DNA from: a candidate division Zixibacteria bacterium 4484_93
GTDB lineage: Bacteria > UBP14 > UBA6098 > 4484-93
Direction of reading: 5' to 3'
Assembly: GCA_002085385.1 (NCBI GenBank)
Contig: NATO01000113.1
Span: 1-6,555, forward strand
Length of the DNA stretch: 6,555 nt
A model generated the notes under the pieces. It was not told where the DNA came from and did no database searches. It saw only the letters and a list, made by a program, of their open reading frames with translations. Both the position numbers and the translations under genes were made by a program. Each line of letters begins with the position of its first letter. Within the stretch, counting starts at the first letter, position 1. Below are positions 1 through 6,555 of this stretch, piece after piece.

Positions 1-2092
1 AATTAAAGTTTCTCCCTGAAATATTAGCAAGATACAGCCCACTCGAAACATAAATTTCAGGCTTCCATGAGAAATTATGAATACCGGAGGAAAGCTCACC
101 CTCGAATATTGTGGCTATTTCTTCACCAAGAATATTACAAACAGTGACATTCACTCTATCCGGCTCCGGCATCCTCAAGCACAGGGTCACCGACGAGTTG
201 AATGGGTTTGGATAAGCGGAAACCGAGAATTGCAAAGGAGTAATTGATCTCTCATTAACGGGAAGAATTGTGTTCTGTAGTATGAAAACGCCGATGTTAT
301 CCGCAAGGTAGATATATCCTCCACGACGCCAGGTCAACAAGCCTCTCGCCTTGCCTCCTGTCGTAAAACAGCCGAGGTCATCCGGGGAGATAGGGTCATC
401 TGAGACATCGAACACCTGGAGCCCCTCGTCATCAGCGGCGACATAGAGGAAGGTCGAATCGCTGGCGATATAAGACGCTCTATCCTCCGTGTCAAAGCTG
501 CCGGCAAATTCCACAGATGCCTCATCCGATACATCGAACACCCAAACCCCCTCCCTATCGCAGGAGGCATAGAGGTAGTCCCCTATCTTGGTCAACCCGG
601 TGCTGGGAATACCCATATCGAGGTGACCCACAACCGACATATCCATCCAGTTGATAATTTTCAGCCCGGAGATCCCGCTCGTGAAATAGCATTTCGTCCC
701 TTCAAAGTAGATGCTGCGTGCGTCTCTTCCACCCACCATACCGACATAAGTCGGTTCATACGGGTCGGTTATATCCACTTTCACAAGCCCGAGACTATCC
801 ACAACAAGGAACGCCCAATCCCCGATGACCTTTATCTCGAGAGCCTGCGAGCCTTCGGGGACACCGTAGTATCCAAGAAAGACCGGTTCCTCCGGGTTGA
901 AGACATCGAGTATCTGCATACCCATACCACCGCTTGCAATAAAAACATAATTCTCCCAGACGGATATGTCAAAGAATGGAACAGAGAGGACAAAATCTGA
1001 GACATGGACAGGGTTCGATGGGTCGGTGATGTCCAGAACATCCATTCCGTCGAACTCGGCGGCACAGTAGAGGTTGTTCATAAACCTGTAGAATCGGCGA
1101 TAGTTCTTGCTGCGGAGGTCGAAACCCTCCTGAAATACAGCTGTCGGGTCATCAATGTTAAGGACAATAAGCCCCTTATTCGTCGAGAGATAAGCATAAG
1201 GTGGATATGCGACGAGCTCTCTGACAAAGTTCGCCGGAGTATAGTATCGAAACACATATTCTGGCAATGACGGGTCGCTCACATCTATAATATATACACC
1301 CTGGTTTCCCGCACCGATATAGCAGTAGTTCCCATAAACGGAGATAGAATAGGCGAAAAGCGAGGGTATCATATACTGTCCGATAACAGTCGGATGTGCT
1401 GGGTCGGAATAGTCTATTACCAGTAATCCGTTCATATCGGCGGCGGCATAGGCATATCCGCCTTCCACCTCGACCTCGTATATCATCGAGGTTGCAGAGT
1501 ATTCGCCAAGATAGGTAGGAGAGGTAGGTTCCGAGAGCGAGTATATCACCATACCGGATAACCCCTTGGCAACGAAGAGATATCCATCTGCGATATAGAG
1601 CGTCTGGCAGCCACCGGGAACGCTTATCATATCGAGTTCGAGAGGGTTGAACGGGTCGGAGATATCGACGATGTGGATACCCCTTGTGGCACCAGCGATA
1701 TAAGCGATATTATCCTCTCCAACGACAACATCATTCGCCCGGTCGATAAATTCGAGCTCCCCGACAAGATACGGCTCGGACGGGGAGGAGATATTAAATA
1801 TTTTAAGCCCACCACCATAGTCGGCAAGATAAGCATAGGAACCGGAGAGAGCGACACGCTTACCCTCACCCTCAGCATAGGCACATCCGATAAGTTCAGG
1901 ATGCGATGGGTCGGCAACATCGAACAGACCGAGACCATAATTGAAGGCAGCGTAAAGATAGACCCCTCGAAGCTCGACCTCCTCAAAGTCAGCCCACAGT
2001 GCTGTCCCGACAAACTCAATCGGTGGGTCAGAGTAAACCGAGGAAACCAAGAGAAATAGCAAACAGACCAAAAAGAAGATAACTCTTCTCAC
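1..2092 (-). CDS. Secreted LVIVD-repeat beta-propeller protein with C-terminal T9SS-type sorting domain (3' end outside window)
   Basis: The frame stays open from a GTG at 2092-2090 to the left edge of the window: 697 complete codons, no stop. The GTG start is chosen because an AAGGAG sequence lies 7 bases upstream and a good signal peptide follows directly: basic MRR, then a hydrophobic run (about residues 4-18) and a likely cleavage after VYS at residue 21. Residues about 25-612 hold fourteen LVIVD-type repeats, each about 42 residues, with a G-hydrophobic-x-hydrophobic-hydrophobic-D-hydrophobic-S/T-D-P core. Residues about 613-697 resemble a T9SS type A sorting domain, with PNPFN at 628-632. 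LVIVD repeats form beta-propeller blades in exported proteins whose ligands are mostly unknown, so no enzymatic role is claimed. The protein is probably exported by Sec and then secreted or attached to the surface if a type IX system is present. It overlaps purL by four bases. Only the last few residues of the sorting domain appear to be missing. Confidence 0.9.
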   Translation of the reverse strand, partial: MRRVIFFLVCLLFLLVSSVYSDPPIEFVGTALWADFEEVELRGVYLYAAFNYGLGLFDVADPSHPELIGCAYAEGEGKRVALSGSYAYLADYGGGLKIFNISSPSEPYLVGELEFIDRANDVVVGEDNIAYIAGATRGIHIVDISDPFNPLELDMISVPGGCQTLYIADGYLFVAKGLSGMVIYSLSEPTSPTYLGEYSATSMIYEVEVEGGYAYAAADMNGLLVIDYSDPAHPTVIGQYMIPSLFAYSISVYGNYCYIGAGNQGVYIIDVSDPSLPEYVFRYYTPANFVRELVAYPPYAYLSTNKGLIVLNIDDPTAVFQEGFDLRSKNYRRFYRFMNNLYCAAEFDGMDVLDITDPSNPVHVSDFVLSVPFFDISVWENYVFIASGGMGMQILDVFNPEEPVFLGYYGVPEGSQALEIKVIGDWAFLVVDSLGLVKVDITDPYEPTYVGMVGGRDARSIYFEGTKCYFTSGISGLKIINWMDMSVVGHLDMGIPSTGLTKIGDYLYASCDREGVWVFDVSDEASVEFAGSFDTEDRASYIASDSTFLYVAADDEGLQVFDVSDDPISPDDLGCFTTGGKARGLLTWRRGGYIYLADNIGVFILQNTILPVNERSITPLQFSVSAYPNPFNSSVTLCLRMPEPDRVNVTVCNILGEEIATIFEGELSSGIHNFSWKPEIYVSSGLYLANISGRNFN
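2..256 (-). other. T9SS type A-like C-terminal sorting domain of the LVIVD protein (truncated by window edge)
   Basis: After the last propeller strand and a short linker (ILPVNERSITPL, residues 609-620), the sequence reads VSAYPNPFNSSVTL (623-636). It continues with an alternating-strand segment including VCNILGEEIATI (651-662), a GIHNFSWKP turn (670-678) and SSGLYLANISG (683-693). This order (PNPF, strand, lG-x-x-v, G-x-h-x-hxW, sGxY) is the usual pattern of T9SS type A and related FlgD-like C-terminal Ig-fold domains. In Bacteroidetes such domains direct secretion through the type IX system and are often removed by PorU. The domain normally ends within 10-20 residues of this point, so the stop codon is probably just outside the window. 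Confidence 0.8.
257..2020 (-). repeat. Fourteen tandem LVIVD protein repeats (about 126 bp each), probably two seven-bladed propellers
   Basis: The repeat cores begin with glycine at residues 55, 95, 138, 180, 222, 265, 307, 349, 391, 435, 476, 515, 557 and 601. The spacing is 39-44 residues and averages 42. Clear examples are GIHIVDISDPFNP (138), GVYIIDVSDPSLP (265) and GMDVLDITDPSNP (349). Each core is followed by a short strand and then a 'YAY/YLY/YVF' strand about 30 residues later. Repeat 7 (307) keeps DDP but loses the following x-x-P, and repeats 11 (476), 12 (515) and 14 (601) lack the D-P. The copies have diverged at the DNA level, although a GGGTCGG-like string recurs on the plus strand at the D-P codons. 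The count of fourteen fits two seven-bladed propellers; that grouping is inference. Confidence 0.85.
2030..2092 (-). other. Predicted Sec signal peptide of the LVIVD protein
   Basis: The first 21 residues consist of a positively charged start (MRR), a long Leu/Val/Phe-rich core (about residues 4-18) and a small-residue end, S-S-V-Y-S, followed by Asp-Pro-Pro. This fits a signal peptidase I substrate. The cysteine at residue 10 lies inside the hydrophobic core and not in a proper lipobox followed by a mature region, so a lipoprotein is unlikely. Confidence 0.8.
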
Positions 2093-4335
2093 TTCTCTTC
2101 TCCTTTTAAGATTTTCTCGATAGAGTTATAATACAAATTCAGAGCCTCTGAAACAGGGATGGAAAATCTCCCGAAATCGAACTTATCCCCACAAACTTTG
2201 CCGAGTAGAAGCGATTTAACATCGTATCGAGAAAGGATCTCCTTCACCTCCGGCAGATGCTCTTCCTCGCAGGTCATAACTATCCTCGACTGGCTCTCCG
2301 AGAAGAGGAAGAGATGACGCTCTCTGTCCGAGAGATTATCCAGTAGAGAGTTATTGAGCACAAATCCAAGCGGATTTTCCCTGGCGAGTATGCCCATCTC
2401 AACAAGTGCAACAGCAAGTCCGCCATCGGAGACATCATGAGCAGCTGTTGCAAGATGGCAAGTAGCTATCTCGAGGAATGCATCTTGAACGGCTTTTTCC
2501 TTTGCAAGGTCGAGTGAAGGAGGAGGTCCCCAGACGGCTCGATATATCTCTTTCAAATACTCGCTGCCACCTATCTCTGGCAGCGTCTCACCGAGAAGCA
2601 GGATTACATCTCCCTCCTGCTTGAAGCTGGCAGTGAGGAAAGAGGCTATATCATCCAGTATTCCAAGCATCCCTATAACAGGAGTAGGATAAACAACCGT
2701 TCCGGTGGCAGATTCATTGTAGAAGCTAACATTCCCACCCGTAACGGGGGTTCCAAGAGCCCTGCAGGCATCCGCCATACCACGGATAGACTCGGAGAAC
2801 TGATAATAAACATCAGGCTTGTATGGGTCGCCGAAGTTCAGGCAGTTGGTGATAGCAACCGGCTTCGCCCCTGTGACAACAACATTCCTGGCAGACTCCG
2901 CTACCGCAATCGCTGCTCCTGTGTAAGGGTCAAGATAGGAATATCTGCCGTTGCAATCCGTGGAAACTGCTATACCCTTGCCCGTCTCCTTTATCCTCAG
3001 GACAGCGGCATCACCACCGGGAAGGACAACCGTATTGCTCATAATCTGATGGTCATACTGACGGAAAACCCATCTTTTTGACGCTATATTGGGCGATGAA
3101 ATGAGCCGAACGAGAGCCTCCTCCGCCGAGATTGTCGGAAGGAAGTCATCGGGGGTGAAGTCGTTTATTCTATCGATGTATTTGGGATAAACAGGCTCTC
3201 TCTTATAAGCGGGGCAGCCGCCACCGACAACGAGCGCATTCACAGGGATAGCAGCATAAATCTCCCCGTTCACCCTGACGGTAAGCTTTCCATCATCCGT
3301 TACCCTGCCGACAACGGCGTAGTGCAGGTCCCAGCGTTCGAGAATCTCTTTTACCTCATCAAACTTTTCTTCTTCAACAACAAATAACATCCTCTCCTGC
3401 GACTCGGAGAGCATTATCTCATACGGAGTCATCCCCTCCTCTCTCTGCGGGACAAGAGATAGTTCCAGCTCCATACCGAGTTCTCCTTTTGCTGCCATCT
3501 CCACAGAGGAGGATGTGAGACCGGCTGCTCCCATATCCTGGACGCTCACCACAAGCCCTTTTTCTATCATCTCGAGCGTCGCCTCAACAAGCAGTTTCTC
3601 CATAAACGGGTCGCCTATCTGGACGGAAGGTCTTCTCTTCTCCGATTCCTCGGAGAGTTCCTCGGAGGCAAATGTGGCACCGTGGATGCCGTCTCTACCA
3701 GTTGCCGCACCAACATACAGGGCAAGATTCCCGACCCCTGCTGCAACGGAACTGGCGAGCTTATCCTTTCTTACAAGACCAACCGCCATCGCATTCACCA
3801 AGGGATTATCCCCGTACGCCTCGTCAAAATAGACCTCTCCGCCAACGGTTGGAACACCGAAGCAGTTGCCATAGAAGCCAATTCCTTCAACAACCCCACG
3901 GAAGAGGTATCTTGTATGTTCGTCCGAAAGCGGACCAAACCTCAACGAATCAAGGCAGGCGATAGGTCTGGCACCCATAGCAAAGATATCCCTCAATATC
4001 CCGCCGACACCGGTCGCCGCTCCCTGAAACGGCTCGACAGCAGAGGGATGGTTGTGGCTCTCTATCTTGAACACAATCGCATACTCATCGGAGAAATCGA
4101 CGACACCGGCATTTTCCTTCCCTGGCTCGGCAAGCAGAGACTCCCCTGCCCTCGGAAGCGTCTTGATGAGGAGTATCGAGTTTTTATATCCGCAGTGCTC
4201 CGACCACATAACGGAGAATATCCCAAGCTCCGTGTAAGTCGGTGTCCTGCCAAGAATAGATTTTATCTTCTCGAACTCCTCAGCAGACAAACCGTGCTCG
4301 CGGGCAAGCCTCTCTGTAACAACGGGCTCCTTCAT
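2089..4335 (-). CDS. purL: Phosphoribosylformylglycinamidine synthase subunit PurL (small type)
   Basis: This enzyme makes FGAM from FGAR, ATP and glutamine-derived ammonia, the fourth step of purine synthesis, in the cytoplasm. At 748 aa it has the size of small-type PurL (Bacillus subtilis about 740), which works with separate PurQ (glutaminase) and PurS; neither is encoded in this window. Family signatures seen in order: WSEHCGYKNS (44-53, with His47 matching the catalytic His of Thermotoga PurL), the nucleotide/metal motif ESHNHPSAVEPFQGAATG (92-109), GNCFGVPTVGGEVYFD (156-171), VQDMGAAGLTSSSVEMA (from 265) and SESQERML. The second half repeats the AIR-synthase-like fold, with STDCNGRYSYLDPYTGA, ITNCLNFGDP, TPVTGGNVSFYNES and AAHDVSDGGLA. 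No key residue seems to be lost. The ATG at 4335 is chosen because AGGAG precedes it and the N-terminal length fits the family. It overlaps the stop of the upstream envelope gene by one base and the downstream GTG by four. Confidence 0.97.
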   Translation of the reverse strand: MKEPVVTERLAREHGLSAEEFEKIKSILGRTPTYTELGIFSVMWSEHCGYKNSILLIKTLPRAGESLLAEPGKENAGVVDFSDEYAIVFKIESHNHPSAVEPFQGAATGVGGILRDIFAMGARPIACLDSLRFGPLSDEHTRYLFRGVVEGIGFYGNCFGVPTVGGEVYFDEAYGDNPLVNAMAVGLVRKDKLASSVAAGVGNLALYVGAATGRDGIHGATFASEELSEESEKRRPSVQIGDPFMEKLLVEATLEMIEKGLVVSVQDMGAAGLTSSSVEMAAKGELGMELELSLVPQREEGMTPYEIMLSESQERMLFVVEEEKFDEVKEILERWDLHYAVVGRVTDDGKLTVRVNGEIYAAIPVNALVVGGGCPAYKREPVYPKYIDRINDFTPDDFLPTISAEEALVRLISSPNIASKRWVFRQYDHQIMSNTVVLPGGDAAVLRIKETGKGIAVSTDCNGRYSYLDPYTGAAIAVAESARNVVVTGAKPVAITNCLNFGDPYKPDVYYQFSESIRGMADACRALGTPVTGGNVSFYNESATGTVVYPTPVIGMLGILDDIASFLTASFKQEGDVILLLGETLPEIGGSEYLKEIYRAVWGPPPSLDLAKEKAVQDAFLEIATCHLATAAHDVSDGGLAVALVEMGILARENPLGFVLNNSLLDNLSDRERHLFLFSESQSRIVMTCEEEHLPEVKEILSRYDVKSLLLGKVCGDKFDFGRFSIPVSEALNLYYNSIEKILKGEEK
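2100..2105 (-). promoter_or_regulatory. Ribosome binding site for the LVIVD gene, inside the end of purL
   Basis: The minus strand reads AAGGAG here, 7 bases before the GTG at 2092-2090, which is an ideal distance. It lies within the last codons of purL. Together with the GTGA overlap of start and stop, it decides the GTG start (no ATG is needed) and suggests that translation of this gene is coupled to termination on purL. Confidence 0.85.
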
Positions 4336-6555
4336 TATTCTCCTGTGATAAATTCAATGGTCACACGCCTGTTCATCGAGCGCCCCTCGGGGAGATTATC
4401 ATCTCCAAGAAGAGATTCCTCTACTCTGCCGTCCTTTGTCACTCTGACAGTCAGCGGGTCGTCGCTCGAGACACCACGAACCTCGATTTTAACATTGTGG
4501 TCGGCAAGCCAGCGATCGAGTTCGCTCTTTCTCGAGATGCCAAGCCTGTGCATAAGATGGTAAGAAAACTCCTCATATTTTCGCTCTGCTCGCTGAGCGG
4601 AGAGCCTCCTGTTGTGTTTTGGACTGCCAATCTTATCTGTGTGCCCGGTTACACGAACGACAAGTGGTTTCCCTGAGTTTGCAAGCTCCACAAGCCTCTG
4701 TACAAACTGTTCAAGGCGGCTATCAAAGAAATATGATACGGAGGAAACCTCATCGAAAACAAACTGGATTATAATCCAGGATTCTCTCTTTTCAGTTACA
4801 GCACGGGTTTTCACCTCGAGAGGAGGCGAGAGAGCCTGAATATGAGAGCCGAGAGAATCGGTCAATTCTACCTTCACAAAATATCGCCTCTCAGGATTGA
4901 CAATGCTACCCTCACGGTTCGTCCAGTCCCAGACGAAACTCATAGGCGGAGTTCCCTCACCCCCACCGAGCTCTTTGACCAGATTCCCGGCATCATCGAC
5001 GACATTTACAAAGTATGTGTCTATCGGAACCGCACCAAGTGTAAGCGATGGTGAAGCTCCCTTGTTAGCACCGACAAGAACCTGCACATCCAGATTAGAG
5101 GAAAGGAGTGGTTTCCAGGTGGAAAATAGCTCTGAAAACTTGCTTATCTCCCCAGGAGACTCGATAACAACGCTTGTAGGGAAAGATTTAACAAACTCGG
5201 ATACTATTTCTCCCCGACGATTTTCCTCACATATCCAGCGCCTATCTTTCTCCGCTGATACGGCGAACTTCGGGGCTATTCTCCGCTTCGTTATATCGTA
5301 CCCATCCAGCTGGGCTACGGCAATCCTTGAGGGAGACGCACCAAACTCGATAAGCTTTGACCTTATATTCTCTGCACGAAGACTGGCAAGCATCATCTTG
5401 TCGGGGACATTCTGTTCACTTTCCGGGTCGATATAACCTTTGATAATGAGGCGGATATCGGGATTGTGTTTTATCCGCTCGGCGACGGTTTTCAAAGAGG
5501 CAAAAAACCGCTCAGGAACATCGGCATCTCCCTTCTCGAAGAAGACAACGGGGATAACGGGAGCTTCATCCGCCAGAACCGAGACATCCAGAAGCTCAAG
5601 GGTGGAATAAAGCGGTTCAAGACGGGCGGTCGTTTCCCTGAAAACCGAAAAGTTGAGGAAACTGGAGTTGTTTTCCTCATTACTCTCTGTAACACTGCCG
5701 GAAATCTCGGGGAAGAGTTCTCCCGTATCGTCAACATTTATAATGAGCCGATGCTCACCCTCAACATCCGGTGAAAGCAGAAATGATACCTGTTTTCTCT
5801 CTCCGGGGGAAAGCAAAGGGAGCTCCGTTGAGAAAACTCTGGTCACCGTATCAGGAGAGACAAGAAAAGATGTAACCTCAAAACCACCACTTTTCTTGTC
5901 GCCTATGTTTGCAACAACAAAAGACAAGCGTGTCGAGTCCCCGAGGACAAACCTGTTCTCCTCAAGCGATGCGGAGAGAACGGTCAGGTCGGGGAACTGT
6001 TTAGGTTTCGGAGGAGGTGGAGGGAAAATAAGTCGCACGGAGAGTTCATGGCTGCTTGCTCCAACCTTCGAAAGCTTCGTCAGAGGAAGGATAGCCGCAT
6101 AATCCACACCGAGCCGTGAAAATTCTCCAAGCTCGAATATATATCCGACACCAAAACCGAGATTGTCAACATCCGTCGCTGCCCGAAGAGCAAAACCGGA
6201 AAGGTATCCTTCCAATCCTGTGGAGAAAACTGGCTTATCAAGAGCTTTTGTATGATAGGCAGAGGTGAAAATGGAAAACACATCACGAAACCGATAGGAG
6301 ATACCAGCCGATACCTCCATCGGAAGTTTTCCTGATGGATGAGAAGTAAATGACAGGTTTGGCTCGTTCACATCCCTGATAGACAGCCCAAGCCCGAAAT
6401 TTTTCCAAGAGAATTCCGCTCCCAAATCCGCCGAGAAGGCGTAGCTTGTATATCCGGAGCGGAAGATAGGGTCACCCTCATCAAATCTATGGAAACTTGC
6501 CCTGTCAAACCGATTCAGAATGAACTTCCCATAAGCGCCGGCGGAGAAGAAAACC
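4335..6555 (-). CDS. Outer-membrane barrel-CARDB-OmpA fusion protein (5' end outside window)
   Basis: The frame is open from the right edge (first full codon 6554-6552) to a TAA at 4337-4335: 739 visible residues. A TTG at 6425 is not the start, because the same frame continues upstream with family-like sequence (LNRFDRASFHRFD). Residues 1-177 look like the end of a PorV/PorP-SprF-type outer-membrane barrel: GLGLSIRDVNEPNLSF, alternating strands, and a closing SHELSVRLIF strand. A PPPPPKPK linker (178-185) follows. Residues about 189-305 form a CARDB-like Ig domain ending in ESNEENNSS. Residues about 328-425 form a weak OmpA-like domain (GYID, SLRAENI). Residues about 508-583 resemble a FlgD-type Ig segment (VVDDAGNLVKEL, FVWDWTNREG). 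Residues about 595-739 are a canonical OmpA C-domain: GHTDKIGSPKHNRRLSAQRA and NRRVTIEF, with Asp640 and Arg655 spaced as in peptidoglycan-binding OmpA. It probably links the outer membrane to peptidoglycan; whether it serves type IX secretion is inference. The barrel assignment is less certain than the OmpA domain. Confidence 0.9.
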   Translation of the reverse strand, partial: VFFSAGAYGKFILNRFDRASFHRFDEGDPIFRSGYTSYAFSADLGAEFSWKNFGLGLSIRDVNEPNLSFTSHPSGKLPMEVSAGISYRFRDVFSIFTSAYHTKALDKPVFSTGLEGYLSGFALRAATDVDNLGFGVGYIFELGEFSRLGVDYAAILPLTKLSKVGASSHELSVRLIFPPPPPKPKQFPDLTVLSASLEENRFVLGDSTRLSFVVANIGDKKSGGFEVTSFLVSPDTVTRVFSTELPLLSPGERKQVSFLLSPDVEGEHRLIINVDDTGELFPEISGSVTESNEENNSSFLNFSVFRETTARLEPLYSTLELLDVSVLADEAPVIPVVFFEKGDADVPERFFASLKTVAERIKHNPDIRLIIKGYIDPESEQNVPDKMMLASLRAENIRSKLIEFGASPSRIAVAQLDGYDITKRRIAPKFAVSAEKDRRWICEENRRGEIVSEFVKSFPTSVVIESPGEISKFSELFSTWKPLLSSNLDVQVLVGANKGASPSLTLGAVPIDTYFVNVVDDAGNLVKELGGGEGTPPMSFVWDWTNREGSIVNPERRYFVKVELTDSLGSHIQALSPPLEVKTRAVTEKRESWIIIQFVFDEVSSVSYFFDSRLEQFVQRLVELANSGKPLVVRVTGHTDKIGSPKHNRRLSAQRAERKYEEFSYHLMHRLGISRKSELDRWLADHNVKIEVRGVSSDDPLTVRVTKDGRVEESLLGDDNLPEGRSMNRRVTIEFITGE
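4338..4772 (-). other. C-terminal OmpA peptidoglycan-binding domain
   Basis: Residues about 595-739 of the fusion protein. The opening strand QFVFDEVSSVSYFFD corresponds to the usual 'v.F.fdss.l' start of the domain. GHTD (637-640), N648 and LSAQRA (651-656) form the diaminopimelate-binding signature. The Asp640-Arg655 distance of 15 equals that of structurally studied OmpA domains. The last part, SMNRRVTIEF, is the standard closing strand. About 25 residues are inserted between the second helix and the closing strand (around DDPLTVRVTKDGRVEES), a moderate expansion. Confidence 0.9.
4339..4344 (-). promoter_or_regulatory. Ribosome binding site for purL, inside the end of the upstream gene
   Basis: The minus strand reads AGGAGA, followed by ATA and then the ATG at 4335-4333. 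The AGGAG core is four bases from the start codon, slightly short but usable. It overlaps the last codons (Gly-Glu-stop) of the OmpA-type gene. The TAATG stop/start arrangement suggests re-initiation by ribosomes finishing the upstream gene. Confidence 0.8.

Noticed and set aside
763..1925. Recurring GGGTCGG-like strings on the plus strand (for example near 764, 1020, 1271, 1404, 1653, 1909), resembling spaced DNA repeats or CRISPR-like units
   Set aside because: They fall at the Asp-Pro codons of successive protein repeats, spaced about 126 bp or multiples of it, with diverged flanks. They are explained by the LVIVD protein repeat, not by a CRISPR array or binding-site array.
1627..2019. Minus-strand 130-codon open frame within the propeller gene
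   Set aside because: It is out of frame with the LVIVD coding frame, has no Shine-Dalgarno or domain, and is an overlap artefact.
623..2059. Several plus-strand open frames (623-1000, 1004-1270, 1673-2059) opposite the propeller gene
   Set aside because: They are antisense to the LVIVD repeats. The minus frame is open for 697 codons with regular repeats, a signal peptide and a sorting domain, which explains the coding signal.
2086..2100. Possible terminator or promoter between purL and the propeller gene
   Set aside because: The genes overlap by four bases, there is no room for one, and no hairpin followed by a T-run was seen.
3682..4563. Long plus-strand open frame (293 codons) crossing the purL/envelope-gene junction
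   Set aside because: It lies antisense to strongly conserved purL motifs and the OmpA C-domain. Its translation is rich in Arg/Ser/Pro with no recognisable domain, so it is a shadow of codon bias on the opposite strand.
6423..6425. TTG as the start codon of the envelope fusion gene
   Set aside because: The same frame continues upstream to the window edge with 43 further codons typical of the barrel family, and no convincing Shine-Dalgarno precedes the TTG. The true start is outside the window.

Overview
The window is essentially 100% coding and holds three genes, all on the minus strand. Read in transcription order (right to left) they are: (1) a large envelope protein, cut by the right edge, that joins an outer-membrane beta-barrel-like N-terminus to a CARDB domain, a degenerate OmpA-like domain, a FlgD-type Ig-like segment and a canonical C-terminal OmpA peptidoglycan-binding domain; (2) a complete purL (phosphoribosylformylglycinamidine synthase, small type, 748 aa); (3) a secreted LVIVD-repeat beta-propeller protein with a signal peptide and a C-terminal T9SS type A-like sorting domain, cut by the left edge just before its end.

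The genes are packed without gaps. The stop of gene 1 and the start of purL share one base (TAATG), and the stop of purL overlaps the GTG start of gene 3 by four bases (GTGA). Each downstream gene has a purine-rich Shine-Dalgarno inside the end of the preceding gene. This indicates one polycistronic transcript with likely translational coupling. Its promoter would lie beyond base 6555 and its terminator before base 1. No intergenic promoter, terminator, RNA gene, CRISPR array, insertion sequence or attachment site was seen.

The protein types suggest a Gram-negative (diderm) bacterium of the FCB superphylum or one of the related uncultured candidate phyla (Cloacimonadota-, Zixibacteria- or WOR-3-like). 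LVIVD-propeller proteins ending in a PNPFN-type sorting domain, and PorV/PorP-like barrels fused to OmpA domains, are common there. The phylum cannot be fixed from this sequence alone.

Functionally the window mixes one housekeeping enzyme of purine synthesis (cytoplasm) with two exported proteins. One probably sits in the outer membrane and grips peptidoglycan; the other is probably secreted or bound to the surface. I see no functional link between purL and its neighbours; it may simply be co-transcribed. The most interesting points are the barrel-CARDB-OmpA-FlgD-OmpA architecture, the regular 14-blade propeller (probably 7+7), and the tight insertion of purL between the two envelope genes.
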